From contig JAKEKT010000019.1 in the NCBI GenBank assembly GCA_021495925.1, positions 310,001-374,000 of the forward strand: a DNA stretch of 64,000 nucleotides, given 5' to 3'. This DNA is from Diplodia intermedia (Eukaryota; Ascomycota; Dothideomycetes; Botryosphaeriales; Botryosphaeriaceae). Below are positions 11,021 through 23,775 of this stretch, piece after piece; within the stretch, counting starts at the first letter, position 1; every line of letters begins with the position of its first letter. The notes beneath the pieces were generated by a model. That model did not search any database and was not told the origin of the DNA. It saw only the letters and a list, made by a program, of their open reading frames with translations. The translations under genes and the position numbers were made by a program.

Positions 11021-13239
11021 ATGCCTTCCGAACTCCATGATTCCGACCCTTCAGAGTCATCCCCACTCCTGGGCCAGCCGTCGTCCTCGTCTCTCTCCCG
11101 AAAGTCCTCGCAGACGACAGTCCCAGTCTCAGAGGCCCCCCATGACGAGGATACTAGAATATCTGTGTCGCGCGGGGCAGTCATCGTTGCTTCGCTTGGC
11201 TTGATTATGTTTTTGCAAGGTATGCCTCCGTGTCTTCATCCTCGAACCTGGCGGCCTCAATGCAGCTGGACATGCCGGCGTTTCTCTGCGTTGGCATCGG
11301 TCGGCTTCTGCCTTCCGCATCCAGCGGCAGATAGCTGCGTCTCGGCTCCAACACGAAGCGCTGCTCAATTGCCGCCTTTGCATTGCATCCCTGTTCCATT
11401 GCTTGGCTCTCATTGGCCCGAGTTCGGTTGTTAATCGCGACACAGCATGCAACTTCTCGCTCTTGACCACCACTCAATCTGCCATAGCGGCAGATCTTGA
11501 CGCCTTTGAAGAGGCCACTTGGTTTACCTCGGCTTACTTGGTGAGTCGATGCTGAGCCGTGTCCAGAGATGCTCCTTCTCCATTGCATATTCTATTTCTG
11601 TACGCCTTGCCGTGACAGGCACTCGTTCGAGGCAAATCCCGAGGCCTGAGCATGACACATTCAGACGCTTGGCTGACCTTGAGTAGGTACCCATGTCAAG
11701 CATCACGCCGCTTGCAGGACGCCTCAGTCAAATATTCTCGCCACGTGCCTGTATCTTCGTCGCCAGTTTATTCTTCTCCCTCGGAGGAATCGTAACGGCT
11801 TTTGCACCCACCGTACAGTGGTTCCTCTTCGGACGTGCTTTGACTGGGCTAGGCGGTGCCGGCATTCTCTCGCTCACCATCATCATCGTACTTCAAGTCG
11901 GCGGAGAGAAGAAACGCGGCCTGTTCCTCGGTTGCGTTAACTCAATCGTGACGTCTGGCGTATCACTTGGTGCCGTACTGGGCGGGGCAATCGAGCCGAA
12001 CCTTGGTTGGGTGAGTGATCTCAAGCACGTTACTGTACCTACTCGACCATGACTGACTGTATTGCAGAGAGCCGTCTTCTGGTTGCAGACTCCTCCGTGC
12101 ATTCTAGCCGGCATCGTCGTATTCCTCAGTATACCCTCACATCTTGGGGCTAGCAAGGGGGATACCCGGACGCTGAAGGACAAGATCTCTCAGATAGATT
12201 ATGCCGGAGCCGTCCTACTCGTAAGCCGCCCGTTTCCTTGAACGTCAGCAGCTCCTCTATACTTACACCTCTGCAGACTGCCGCCATCACCACCCTGCTC
12301 ATCTCGCTGTCCGGACCCCAAGTTCTCGTCCTTCCACTCGTTCTCTCTCTCCTCCTCTTTCCCAGCTTCATCGTAACCGAGCTCTATTTGGCCCGCGACC
12401 CCATCATCCCTATCACGCTCCTCAAATCCCGTGGCACAGCTCTCACTTGTCTTGCCACCCTCGGTTTCATGATGGCACGCTGGTCTGTCCTCTTCTACAC
12501 ACCCGTCTACGCCCTCGGCGTACGCCTCTGGGCCCCCGCCGCCGCCGGCTCCATCCTAATCCCCACCAACCTCGGCTTCGGCAGCGGCAGCGTGCTTGCC
12601 GGTCTCCTGCACATCCGCCGCGCCGGCTCCTTCTACGTCCCCAGTCTCATCACCATGGCCATCTTCCCGCTCACCCTCCTCATTCTCGGCCTGGCGAGTC
12701 GGGCCACGACTCCCCCCGCGCTCTACGTCCTGCTCACCTTCCTCAACGGTCTGACCACCGGCGCCGCCATCAACTACACCCTCGTCCACGCCTTGCACCT
12801 CACCCCGAAACACACCCACTTCGTCCTGACCTCGCTCGTCGCCACCTTCCGCGGCTTCGCCGGCTCTTTCGGCTCCGCCATCGGCGGCGGCGTCTTCGCC
12901 CGCCTGCTCGCCGACTCGCTCGCCCGCGGCTTCGCGCGCCGCGGCGCCGAACCGGGCGCCAAAGACGAGCTCATCCGCCGTCTGCTCGGCAGCCCCGCGC
13001 TGGTCGCCCGGCTGCAGGGCGTCGACAGGGCCGTCGCGATCGAGGGGTACGAGTACGCGCTGAGGGGCTTGTTCCTGGCCGCCGTCGCACTGGCCGTCGT
13101 CGCGGTCGTGGTGCAGGCGGGGACGGGCTGGCGGGGTTACGACAAGGGTCAGGAGGTGACGAGGCATGAAGAGGAGAGCGCGGATGAGAGGAGGCAGGAG
13201 AGGGAGGACGAGGAGGTTGGGGAAGCCGCTGCGGCGTAG
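11021..13239 (+). CDS. MFS transporter, 14-TM type (vacuolar basic amino acid / multidrug family)
   Basis: Five exons (11021-11219, 11446-11540, 11687-12010, 12068-12220, 12277-13239) give 577 residues. After a ~50-residue hydrophilic N-terminus come about 14 hydrophobic segments. Family signs are AIAADLDAFEEATWFTSAYL in the first loop/TM2 and GRLSQIFSPRACIFVASL as motif A. The tail after residue ~545 is Glu/Arg-rich. These features resemble the fungal Fnx/Vba and DHA2-type proton antiporters that load basic amino acids into the vacuole or export drugs. Substrate and membrane are inferred, not shown. Exon 5 is GC-rich and produces large antisense frames. Confidence 0.9.
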
Positions 13240-14318
13240 AGACTGAGGCGGTGGAATTGTGGGATGGCGATGTATGTTGATTGCGAGATTGGGAGAGATC
13301 TGAATCGCTTCTGTGTGAAAAAGCTATGGGTGCGTACACGGGCGCGCTGTGGGCGTTGAGGCTCGACTTTGAAATCAATTGTTTGATACCGTTAGGTCAA
13401 TCCAGAGTCAGCTGTACATACCTAGACACAGCGCTTGCCAGATGTGCCAATATTGCGATCTTTCGCTCTATCTCAAGGGACTGACCCGTCTCAAGAACTT
13501 TGGCAGTACGCGAGTTGTCATTAAGATCATCATAGATGTAGAGTTCGAAGTTTCCTCAACCTCTGGAGAATAGTAGTTCATTATCAACAGCGTCCATCGT
13601 CTGACGATATATATGAATTATTTACCGCCACCATCACTAACATCCTCACTGCAGCATTTCGCTCTTCGACAGCAGCTGTGATACTTTATGACAACAGGGC
13701 CCTACGCGTATACCTATCCCCAATACTCGAGAAATAGAAATCGCATCTTGTGCCCTCCTACCAAGTCCATGTATACCAGACCCGCATCCCTATAATTTTC
13801 CTCCCAATGCACGTCCACTAACATTACCAAGCAGACATCAGACACTATGCGGCAGTAAACGCCAACATGCAGAAAACGCGAATCATGGAAACGACGAGAA
13901 ATACAGATGGACCCCAACGCCGTGCTGAAGAATCAATATGGAACCAATTGTGAGATGTGCCAAATACTCCGAGGGTCTCGCGTGCTGCCATCTTGCGACA
14001 GGAGACTAAGCCGTCTCTCAAGGCCCAGGAAGCGAAGGACGGCGCTGTTCTATGTATGTTGCCATCCTCAAGCGCAACAGCATGAAAATAGGGGGGAAAG
14101 CCAGGGAAGGAAATGAGGGTATCTTCAAGAGTCGATAACAAGGAAAACAAGCCGACATCACTGCCATTTTCCGCTTTGCGGTCATGATGAACCTGGCCTG
14201 AAAATGAAGATTAAAGGAGGAAAACCATCGTCCTAAGACTCCGAAAGAAGAAATATACCTCTCTGCATATCAGATTCAATTGTCCGGGATGCCGATAGAT
14301 CACCTTTTCGAATCGGAT
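13240..14318. other. Convergent intergenic region MFS / RING ligase
   Basis: This is 1.08 kb between two 3' ends, of lower GC than the flanking genes. No frame longer than ~100 codons and no RNA gene is recognised. Confidence 0.5.
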
Positions 14319-16098
14319 TTACCCAAGAGTTGGCCAAACACGGCCAAGAGCCTTGCGCCAACGGGTGCGGCCATGAGCATCGTTATCATTAGCAATTGTC
14401 GAGGCTTCTGGACCATGTTCGCGGCCTAAAAGCGCTAAAGCCCGTTGTCGTGCCCATTCGCGACGCGACGAGGTTCCTGCGGCTGGACGATCAGACGGAT
14501 TCGGGACACTGGGAGTCTCGGTCGAAGGATCATTCGGAGATGCTCCGGAACGCGAATGTGCCGTAGGTGCCGGAACAACGATCGCATCGCGAACTTCGTT
14601 ATCAGGACAGTCGACTGATCGAGATATTGCTGGTGACGCGTTCGCTTGTTGCATTTCAAGATCGGCGGCAGTTGCGGGCCGTTGTCTCGTGGTGTGCCCT
14701 CCCATGACCAAAGCGGCAAGAGAAGTCAAGAATCCACCCCGAGTGCGTTCTTCCATTCTGACACGCTCTTCCTCTTGTCGCATCTGATCGTCAGACAAGC
14801 CGCGTGCAGCCGCGCGTTGTCTTACCCGGCGGACCCAGCGTTCCCTGCGTACCATTGCATTCGTGATCACAGCAGGACAGTAGCCTCGGGGCAGTACCGT
14901 CTTTTTGCATAGGGGGCACAACGAAGAGTTGTCGCGCAGGAAGTTGTCGATACACTCTGGGTGATAGATGTGTTTGCAGGGAAGCTCGCGCACGGTCGTC
15001 TCTTTGTCGATGAAATCGTCCAGACAGATGGCGCAGGTCGGTTGGGAGAAGGCAGACGTACCATCAGCGACAGTCGGTCCTGGAATATCGCCATCCGGTT
15101 TTGGGCCTCCTTCGTCCTGCGATGAAGCTGTGTTGGCGTGGTAGGTGTAAATAGGCATTCGGTCCAAAACTTCCTGGGGAACGGTGAGGCGCCTGATCCC
15201 TAGAGCTTCAAGGTCGACTTCTCCCCTAATGACGCGGTCGCGCAGCTGATTTCTCATTCTTTTCTGATGCCAATGAACACCGACGGACGAGCCGCAAATG
15301 GCCAGAACCATGAGGCCCAATACAATGAGCAGGAAGACCCACAAGCTCGGAAGTTGGCTTCCGCCATCTAAAAATCGTCAGCACCGTGCGGGCTTGAGGT
15401 TCATGAGGACTTACTGGTAGGTATTTGAGCAATTTGGCGGACATAGTCGCTTGGATGGTATTGGCCGGACAGATCGTGACCGTGTGGTACGGAGGTCAGG
15501 TTGCCGGAGTAATCTGCAAGGGCGTTCATGACAAGTCGTCCTGTGGAGCTTGGCACAGCGTAGATTGCGAAATCGTGATCTGTCTTCCAATGGCCTCCAT
15601 CGTTCAAGTCCCATAGTGCATCGTTTGCCGCGGGTGGGATGGTTTGAGTGCCGTCTGTGGGAAAGAATATGATGGCGCGAAGCAAAGGATCGGTATCCGC
15701 ACTGTTGAGGAATTCGTAGATACATTGAGCGGAAGTCCAAGGAGCCATTGCTATCTGGTGATAATTCTTGGATGGAGGCAGGTCGTCGAAGCGCGTTACG
15801 TTGGCGGGCACGAAGGAAGCAGTGGAATTTCTACATTGATCCGTCGCTAGGTCTGGAACGTATAGCGGGCCCACGATGTTTTCGCCCGTACTGACGCCAT
15901 TTGTCGAGAGAGTGCGCACATCCGGTTCCGGCCAGAAGAAGGCATACGCATCCTGCAACGAGCCGGGTCAGGACATTGGGAGCCGTGTGATGAGCATGGG
16001 CGATGAAGCGGCACTCACATCGACAAGAGTGACATTGTCGGCGGCTGCAGCGTCTCCGCCGGGGAAAACAGCTGTCCGGAATTGCACCTGTTGCGCGC
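14319..16098 (-). CDS. PA-TM-RING type E3 ubiquitin ligase (5' end unresolved)
   Basis: Three joined exons (16019-16098, 15415-15952, 14319-15367, reverse strand) encode about 555 residues; a further upstream exon must carry the start. The luminal part (DAYAFFWPEPDVR onward) resembles a protease-associated domain with several N-glycosylation sequons. One membrane segment follows (LWVFLLIVLGLMVLAICGSS). A RING-H2 finger (CAICLDDFID, then CKHIYHPECID and CPLCKK) lies in the cytosolic half, followed by a long disordered Arg/Ser/Pro-rich tail. Such proteins sit in endosomal, vacuolar or Golgi membranes and ubiquitinate membrane proteins. Exon 3 begins with phase 1 required upstream (acceptor CATCTAG at 16099-16105). 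A donor ATGA|GTACGT near 16193-16200 fits in phase, but no convincing signal peptide was found behind it. Confidence 0.82.
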
Positions 16099-16605
16099 CT
16101 AGATGGCGGGAGAAGCCGTGTAAGCATGGAGCCTCAGTCGCAAGCCAGCTCGAGGCAGCTCGAGTCGTCGAGTAACGCGGACGGCGGGTGACGTACTCAT
16201 GATTACGAGGGCTGCGACGTCCGGAATCGAGGACGGCTGCGGAGACAGGCACAACACATGCGCGGTTCGACGGCAGCGGAAGACAACAGGAACCGGTGTT
16301 GTTCGGAGCACGAGGGTCGCAGGCAAGCAAGTGCAGGAATGTTGGTGGCGCGCACGGAGCGTCCGGGTGGGTGGGTTGCGGTGGATGGGCCAGACGAGCA
16401 GCGCAGATGTGGAGGCCCGCTCGCGCGCATCCCCAGCCCCTTCTATGAGGCGTATGGTCCGTGCGGACGCGGCTTCCGAAAGCTTGTTTGGATGGCGCTT
16501 ATCGATTGTTGTGCCTGCCTTGGCGTCCACAATGCGACATCAGCCCGGCACGCGTTCCACTAAGCCCTCCCCGGCCTGCAGCACCACTGCACGACCTACT
16601 CCATC
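16099..16605. other. Divergent region RING ligase / ada3, with unresolved first exon
   Basis: The region contains the promoters of two divergent genes and, on the reverse strand, the missing first exon of the RING ligase. Candidate ATGs on that strand lie at 16200, 16259 and 16430. None gives a clear signal sequence in a compatible phase. Confidence 0.45.
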
Positions 16606-18970
16606 ATGCCCTCGGCACAAGGCAAAGGCAAAGGCAAGACCGGCAGCTCCAGCCGCGACGCCCGCCGCTCGCGCAGTCGCAACACCACCCCGATCTCCTC
16701 GGTATCCGGCGTCCACCAGTCCGTCGAGCCCGTCACGACCTCGCCCTCCGGCATGCACTCGACCCTGAACCACCTGGGCAGCCCGTCGAGCGTCTTCATC
16801 GAGGATATCTTCAACAATGGCGGCCACAACGCCGGCATTCCCTCCCCCGAGGCCCTCCACAGCATGCTCGAGGAGGTCAAGAATCGCTTCCTCCCCGCCC
16901 AGACCACGCGCAGCGAAGCCAACGAGAAGTTCATGCGCCATTTGATGCAGCGCCGAAAAGCACGGCTCGAGCACCAGCATGCCGAGGAACGCGCCGACCG
17001 CGAGGCTGAGGAGCGGAAGCACAAGCTGAAGAAGGCGAAGAAGCGCGAGCCCGACGAGGACCGCCCGTTAGCAGTAGGCGCACACGGTGTAGCTAGGCAG
17101 GATGGCACAGATGGCAAAGGTAGGAGCCCCCCATACCTTGTACGCATGCTGCCAGCTCCCATGTGGCAATGCAACAACCACGTCTTTTCCGCTGTGCCCC
17201 TCTGGTTGTTGTTATGCTACACATGTCTTCTGCGATATCTGTTCCGACACCTAGTATCCCGCCTGCATCTCTTGTTCACTTCAGCTACGCGACACCCAAA
17301 GTATGCACTCGCGGAAGAAACCTCCGCCCCCAAGTGCTCGAGAGAGACATCGTACAGATCCACCGCCCAACAGCGACCCGACGCCTAGGCATCGAGCGCC
17401 GAGGCTTATGTCCCGAAGACTAGGTGATTTATCAATGTCGACTCGTCTTGGCGTTTTATTAGCGATTCTTTGTCCATCAGCTCCTTCTTGTTGTTTGACT
17501 CATACCATTCTGTCTCTACGTCACATGGGTTTTTTTTTTTTTTTAGCATGCAGTGATTAATGCGATCTTAGATGCCTCCTCGACCATATCCTCTCCCATC
17601 TCGCAACCTCCTCCTTCCGCTACCGGCACCGGGCATGTCGACAATGCAGCATCGCCGAGCGGCTCTGAGGATTCTCATCAGCCCGAAAAGGCACCCGCAG
17701 TGCCAGCGTACCAGACATTCGGTCCCGATCCGACCAAATTCGACGACCCCACCATATACCATATTCGCGATATTACCGACGATACGCCCGAGGAGCTGAA
17801 AAAAGAAATCCTTGGCGTGGCTCGATACCCGCAAAGCGAGTTGAAAGACCTGACACCGGGCACCCCCCCTGATAAGGATTTCAGTAATCCAAAGCCGCAG
17901 ACTCAAGTCAACGCAACCGTTTTTGCCAACTACGTGGAGCCTTATGTGAAGCCTTTGACGGAGGAAGACCTGTCTTTCCTCAAAGAACGGGTGAGTTCCA
18001 CCTCGGAACGTGATTATACTTCCCGGCTAACCCATATCAGGGGGACCGTGTCACGCCATTTCAAATGCCCCGGCGAGGGCCGCGGCACTATAAGGAGATA
18101 TGGGCCGATGAAGATGGAGCCATGGTTGTGGATCCGCCTACGGAGAAACTTCCGCCGAACGAACCTCGAGGCAGCATGGACGTGATGAACGATGACATTG
18201 CAGAAACTGACGCTGTGGCCCCTGGGCCCTTGGTTTCCCGGTTGCTGTCCACCCTGCGATCTGAAGGCCGCACTTCCTCTGGCGAACCGAATGGCACCAC
18301 CAATGGTGATATGGAAGTAGACGGTGAAGGCGGTGATTCGTCCTCTGCACTCCAGCAACCTGCGACACACATGTCCGAATCGAACCAAGCGTCATGGAAA
18401 AATGCACCTGCCACGAAGATTGAGTATGCGTCAATGGATGAGCGTGCCATGCAAGAATTGATACATATTGGCTTCCTTTCGGCGGATGATAAGCCAGACT
18501 ATGACGGACATTTCGACGACGAAGTTGCAGCACGCCTGCGCTATTTACAAGATCAACTGCGGAAGCAGTCGATCATCAATGGCGCACGCAAAACGAGATT
18601 ACTCGAGCTCGCGCAACACCGCATGGCGCAGCAAGAATACTGTGCCATTGAGGACGACCTCAACAACCAGCTCAATGCTGCCTACCTCAAACGTAACCGC
18701 AACCTTGGCAAAGGTAAAAAGAACAGCAAACGGCCCGGTGGTGCCGGTGGTGGTAGTCATGCGGTTGTGCAGGTTGGTGCGGGGAATTCTCGCGGGCTTG
18801 GCGAGGAGATTCGCGCACTTATGGAGAAGAAGGAACGCTGGACGAGTGTCATTGGCCCAGTTGTCGACTATGGGAAGGCAGGAATTCCTAAAGAGAGTAT
18901 CTTTGATGATGAATTGATGAAGAAATACATGGAGAAGGAGCAAGAGGGCTGGACAGAAGTGGAAGAATAA
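16606..18970 (+). CDS. ngg1: SAGA/ADA histone acetyltransferase complex subunit Ada3 (Ngg1)
   Basis: Exon 1 (16606-17119) encodes a basic, Ser-rich N-terminus and a long charged helix. The following exons at 17572-17990 and 18041-18970 carry the conserved Ada3 parts. Recognisable family sequence includes FDDPTIYHIRDI, LTPGTPPDKDFSN, YVEPYVKPLTEEDLSFLKER-GDRVTPF across an intron, and a C-terminal domain ending in coiled coil. Ada3 links Gcn5 to Ada2 in the nuclear SAGA and ADA acetyltransferase complexes. The 452-nt gap between exons 1 and 2 is far longer than other introns here. The acceptor could be at 17571 or at 17553, both in phase, and an extra small exon inside the gap is possible (an open stretch at 17303-17420). 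Total is about 620 residues. Confidence 0.85.
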
Positions 18971-20018
18971 GGGTGTGGGTTATGTTGTTTGCACCGGGAG
19001 TCGTCTCATTTGAGGGCGACTATGTGTCAAATTGGTATACCGTGGCCGGGCGGGTATCAATGACTTCGCTGTTGTGGATGCATGGAGCCGGAGTTTAGGA
19101 GCAGAACAGAATCGTAAGTAGGCATTCTGTCACCTTTGTAGTCTAAGTGAATAGACCCCAGTTGAGTGAAATGAAGGCATGTCCATACACATCATCGTGC
19201 TCGAATAATAGCGAATTTGGAAGTGCCGACCTATTCGGTGTAAATTTGGTGGCACGTTGGTTTGCAGTGAATCTGCTCTTCCTCTGCTCTGTGGAGGACG
19301 TTCTACTTCCCCTACGTGGGTATTTGAAAATATCCAGATGCATATGAGAGACTCCAAAGTGTACGAATACAGTGTGGTAAGGTCCAATGGGGTGCAACAA
19401 ACTCCTGGTGCGGCTGATAGTTAGATGGTAGTCTTGAAACAATGACTAAGCGACGGAATGGGGCGATTCGAGGAAATCAGCAATGCGAGAAGATTGGTTG
19501 GCTGGTGCTGTAATCAATCCCACCATCACAAGCCAGCCGCGCATGGGAATTGGCCCAGCGGGCGCTGGCCTGGAGTGGGCGAGTCTTATGGCCCCAGCGT
19601 GCTCATCAGAGATTTGGGGGGGGACGACATGCGGGCGATCGCGGGAAGCACATACCCTAGTGACGCAAGGAAAAGGATGACGACGGCGTGGCTGTGATGG
19701 CGCAGGCCTGGGAGGACGAAGAGCGGGAGCGGGCCAGGCTCGTTCGTCGTTCCGGGCCAGAACGCACGGGCCTCGGTGTGACGTATGGAATCCTGGCCTG
19801 TTTGGCAGCCGCAGCTTCGTTTCCCACCTGCCCCCGCTGCCACATATACTCCATCGACACCACACGCAGCCACTCTGCCTCCGCCCACCGCAGACACGCT
19901 CCAGAGACTCGTCCTGAGCTCACCGATACCTTGAAAAGCCACTGCTGCTTCTTCCCCTCCTCCACCGCCTCGCCGACACCTTGACATTCTAGCCGGTGCA
20001 GCCTAGCCAGCATCCATC
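18971..20018. other. Intergenic: ada3 3' region and BAP31-like promoter
   Basis: This is 1.05 kb on the same strand. At 19306-19330 a short stretch (CCTACGTGGGTATTTGAAAA) resembles the left arm of the 95-bp hairpin element, but no right arm was found. No gene is supported. Confidence 0.5.
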
Positions 20019-20957
20019 ATGACGCTCTACTACAGCATGGTACGTCCGTGAATCGGCTCCCACCACACTGTAAACACATATGGACGCACTTCCAGGCGTC
20101 TGGAGGCGCCTTGGCTCTTTCTTCGCTATGTGCATCACGGAGACGATGTTCTCGGAGCCATTACCCCTCAGTCTGCAATTGCGCAACATCTCAGGTCACC
20201 ACAGTGCTAACCCAATCGTTCGCAGGTTTTCATGCTCTTGGTGGCGGAGATGGTGATATTCATGTCACTGATCGTGCCGCTGCCGTTCACCTGGCGTCGC
20301 AAGCTTTTCACATTCATCTCCGAGAGTGCCCTTGTAGCGAAGCTACAATATGGAATGAAGGTATGCGGTGGTATATTCCCGTCAAACATGTCCCATACTG
20401 ACTAGATGATCAGATCACATTCATATTCATCCTGATTCTGTTCATTGACAGCGTCAACCGCGTGTACCGTGTCCAGCTCGAGCTGTCTGCGGCCACGAGC
20501 GCCGAGAAGCAGGGCAGGTGAGTACATCTCCATCTGCGTGCTGACGCCGCAACGGCCTTTAGCTGACAATGGTATTAGGGCGGCGGTCATTGGCGGTCCT
20601 GAACGCATGGAGGTCCAGGCCCGCAAGTTCTACTCGCAGCGCAACATGTACCTTTGCGGTTTCACCCTCTTCCTGTCCTTGATCCTCAACCGTACCTACG
20701 TCATGATCCTCGACGTTCTGCGCCTCGAGGAGGAGAACCACTCCCTCCGCGGCAAGTCCGACGGCAAGAGCAAGGATTCCGCCGCTCTTGGCAGGGCTGG
20801 TGATGCCGGCGAGATTGGCCGCCTGAGGAAGGAACTGGAGGCCAAGGACCGTGACATCGAGCACCTGAAGAAGCAGGCCGACGGCCTCTCTCGCGAGTAC
20901 AACCGCTTGGGCGACGAGGTCTCCGGTTCCGACAGCGCCCCCAAGAAGGACCGGTAA
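20019..20957 (+). CDS. BAP31-like ER membrane protein (Yet1/Yet3 family)
   Basis: Four exons (20019-20039, 20226-20360, 20414-20517, 20579-20957) give 212 residues. The first exon encodes only MTLYYSM. Three transmembrane helices follow in the order typical of BAP31: one near residues 8-25, one around residues 45-65 (ITFIFILILFIDSVNRVYRV) and one around 105-125 (YLCGFTLFLSLILNRTYVMI). The cytosolic tail is a coiled coil (EIGRLRKELEAKDRDIEHLK) ending in the ER-retrieval-like sequence KKDR. BAP31 proteins act in the ER membrane in sorting and export of membrane proteins. Confidence 0.93.
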
Positions 20958-21355
20958 ATGGGCGGTGCCGAAAGCTCCTCGGTGAACTTCGGGTACCCCC
21001 AGTCACATATCATTCTCAGAATGACAATTTTCGAGATCGGCAGGAAGATGCTGTCCCATGAGCTGCATGGTGGAGAGGGCGCAAAAAAGCATGCAGGATG
21101 GATACAGCGATAGGGTTGGTCGACTTCGTAGCAGAGAGATTAGCCAGCTCTGGCAGAAAATGGATTACCTATGCCCTTACTGCTTTCGGCACGTGATGTC
21201 ATCGGAGATTGCGGGGCTATGTGTCGCTCCTGCGGGCTGCCCTGACGCGACTTGCCCAACCCCACCGCCATCCATGGTCACCACCAGGCCATGGAGCCAG
21301 CCAGCCGTGCATAGACCCTGCGTCCAAGCGACTTGTGGCAGCTATCTCGACAGCC
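20958..21355. other. Intergenic: BAP31-like 3' region and npr2 promoter
   Basis: This is 398 bp between genes on the same strand. The frame of npr2 exon 1 is open upstream to 21209, but the conserved start MIKGIFYTRFHPEKG places the true start at 21356. Confidence 0.6.
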
Positions 21356-23294
21356 ATGATCAAGGGCATCTTCTACACCCGGTTTCATCCCGAGAAAGGT
21401 TCGCTTCACCGGGGCTTGTTTCGATTGCACCGCTGACGCGCACAGGCTCTCGCGTCCTCCACCAAGTGCCGGACGGGTCAATCACACCTTCGACAGCCCC
21501 GTGCGCGCAGTCCGCGCCGTTCTTCAGCTTCAGCGACGTCTCCGAGTACGTGATCCCGCGCCAGGAGTTCTGCGACCGCCTAGTCACCGTGTGCGCCAAC
21601 CACTACCGCATCATCGGCTACCCAGTCTGCATCAACAACTACAATGGCAAATATGACCGCAACCAATTCATCTTCAACTTCGCGTTCGTCGTTGAGGAGG
21701 ATCTGCTGGACTGGAACAGTTATGCGAGCGTCGTAAGGAAGCTGGGGAAGCTGTTGCGCAACCTGGAGGAGCAGGGAAGCTTCCTGAGCAAGGAAGAGAA
21801 AGACATACCGTGGGATGTGCTTGGAGATCCATCCAGGACCTCAAGCGTCGGGCTGGGCATCAGGCGGACGGAAAGAGCTGCCTCGGTTGCCGAGAGCATG
21901 AGCGAGAGCCAGTCGGTCAAGTCGCTGGGCTTGGAGGGGCTCAGCTTAGACAACGAGCCGGCTGAGACAGGCACCAGCAGCAAGGTGTACGCACTGTGCG
22001 AGATGATCTTGGAGGACCTCAACAACTACTGCGAATGCATGATTCCAATTGGTAAGTTCCGATTAGTTTCCCCGCCACGATCTTCGTTGACACTGAGCTT
22101 CGAGACGACTCGAATACCATCAACCTGAAGCTCTTCCCGACCCGCTTGCCGCCAGCGCCCGTCCATGCGTGGCACGTCCCACTACTCACCATCGACATTG
22201 ACATGTATACGGCGCCGTCTGCTATGAATCCACACTCGTTCAGCAACCGCTGCGCTACGCTTTCCTCGGATCTGACGCTTACACGAATTCTCCCATACAT
22301 CGACGGCATCAATTCGGTGTACTTCATCTCCCAGCTTGCCGATACAGACATTGGACTCACCCGGAAGGCAATCCAGCACCTGGTCTACTACGACTGCGTC
22401 GTTCTACTGGACATCTTCCAGTTTGGTGCCATGTACGCGCCCACTCCCCTGATTGCCCATTTCTTCACCGACGAAGCTGCTCTTGCCGAATGTGCACGCT
22501 ATGTTCGCATTCCACGCTTCTTGGATGCTTCCATCAGCAACGAGACTGCCACCCTCCCTGAGGAGCTTCGCCGGGACTCTCACAAGCCTTCACACGGCCA
22601 CTCACGCAAAACCAGCGTTGGCAGCACCCTCGGCGGCTCCACTGCAACCACAACTGCCGCCGGCAGTCCAACTCAAACTACCTTCGTCCACAACCGTGCC
22701 CATCGCTCCTCCACCATCGGGACGCATTCCTCGGCCGCTCTGACCAACTTCACGGCCAACCTCGCCCTCGCCCCCAATCAGCCCGTGGTCAGTTCCGATG
22801 CACTGATCCAGCTATACTCGTCCATGCGCCAAGGCGTGACCCTGCGTGCTTGGGTACTGGAGAACACTGTCCTGCTCACACATATCGACGTCCGCCGCCT
22901 CGTCACCTTTGGTGTCATCAAGGGCTTCCTGTACCGTGTACATAAGTACGCCATCACTACAAGCGCGGGTGCGTTGGCCGGCACAACAGCAAGCTACGAC
23001 GGGTACGACCATCTGCACGGTGCGCGGTGGAGGGGCCACAATGGCTATGCGAGCCCGTGGCGGGTTGATTCGGATGTCGAGGATGGAGGGGGTTTGGGAG
23101 CGGATGGGGATGCAGGGGATAAGGCGAGCGGGAACGGTAGCGGTGGTGCGTATGGTCGGGAGCTGCCGCTGGCGAGGTATTTGGATGGGCTACATTGCTT
23201 CGATGAGATATGTACAGAGTTGGGTATGAGCGAGAGGGAAGTTCTGGCAAAGATGAAGAAGGGATTTGGGGATGTGTTGGTGGTGAATCGGTGA
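21356..23294 (+). CDS. npr2: Nitrogen permease regulator 2 (Npr2/NPRL2), TORC1 regulator
   Basis: Three exons (21356-21398, 21446-22051, 22105-23294) give 612 residues. Intron 1 is only 47 nt. The N-terminus MIKGIFYTRFHPEKG-SRVLHQVPDGSI is the Npr2 longin-like start. Later conserved blocks include YRIIGYPVCINN, RNQFIFNFAFV, ILPYIDGINSVYFISQLADTD and the C-terminal VLENTVLLTHIDVRRLVTFG. Low-complexity Ser/Thr- and Gly-rich inserts at about residues 360-420 and 515-555 are lineage-specific. With Npr3 and Iml1 it forms SEACIT/GATOR1, a GAP for Gtr1 that inhibits TORC1 at the vacuole when amino acids are scarce. Confidence 0.95.
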
Positions 23295-23775
23295 TTTTGC
23301 TTTCTGAGGATTACTTCAACATCGGCAGAGGCGTTTATGGCATAAGTACCAAGGGCTTTGCATTCAGATGATACCCAGGTAGAAGCTTGAATCGAACTTG
23401 ATCGCAGTTGACTCCCCTCTTTCAAACGCTCTTTCAACTGGCACTTGCTTTTCCACCCCCTCTTCCCCTTCCCTTTCACGACTTCAGTCCCACCCCCATT
23501 GCCTCTTGGTCTAGTAGGTCATGGACCTCCGGTTTCTCTCAGCTACACTGTTTAGAGATGATTAGTTTCGCCTAGGTTAAAGCTCTCGCTTCTACCTCTA
23601 CGCCCAGCTACCTTTGTACTCGTTCGGTAATCTGTATGTAAAGGTATTTTTCCTTCCATTTATCTTAACCACCTAAAACCAGTAGGACAGTTCTCTCAAT
23701 CAATTAAAAGGAAACTTTAGACGGCATAACGATATGCCGAAACAAGGGAATGCAATTCCACCCAAAGACCCACGA
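23295..23775. other. Convergent intergenic region npr2 / RTA1-like
   Basis: This is 481 bp between 3' ends, pyrimidine-rich and AT-rich toward the right. It probably holds 3' UTRs and termination signals. Confidence 0.5.

Noticed and set aside
12447..13169. Large overlapping frames on both strands (240 and 203 codons)
   Set aside because: They overlap the last exon of the MFS transporter, are Arg/Pro/Ala-rich and follow GC skew of third positions.
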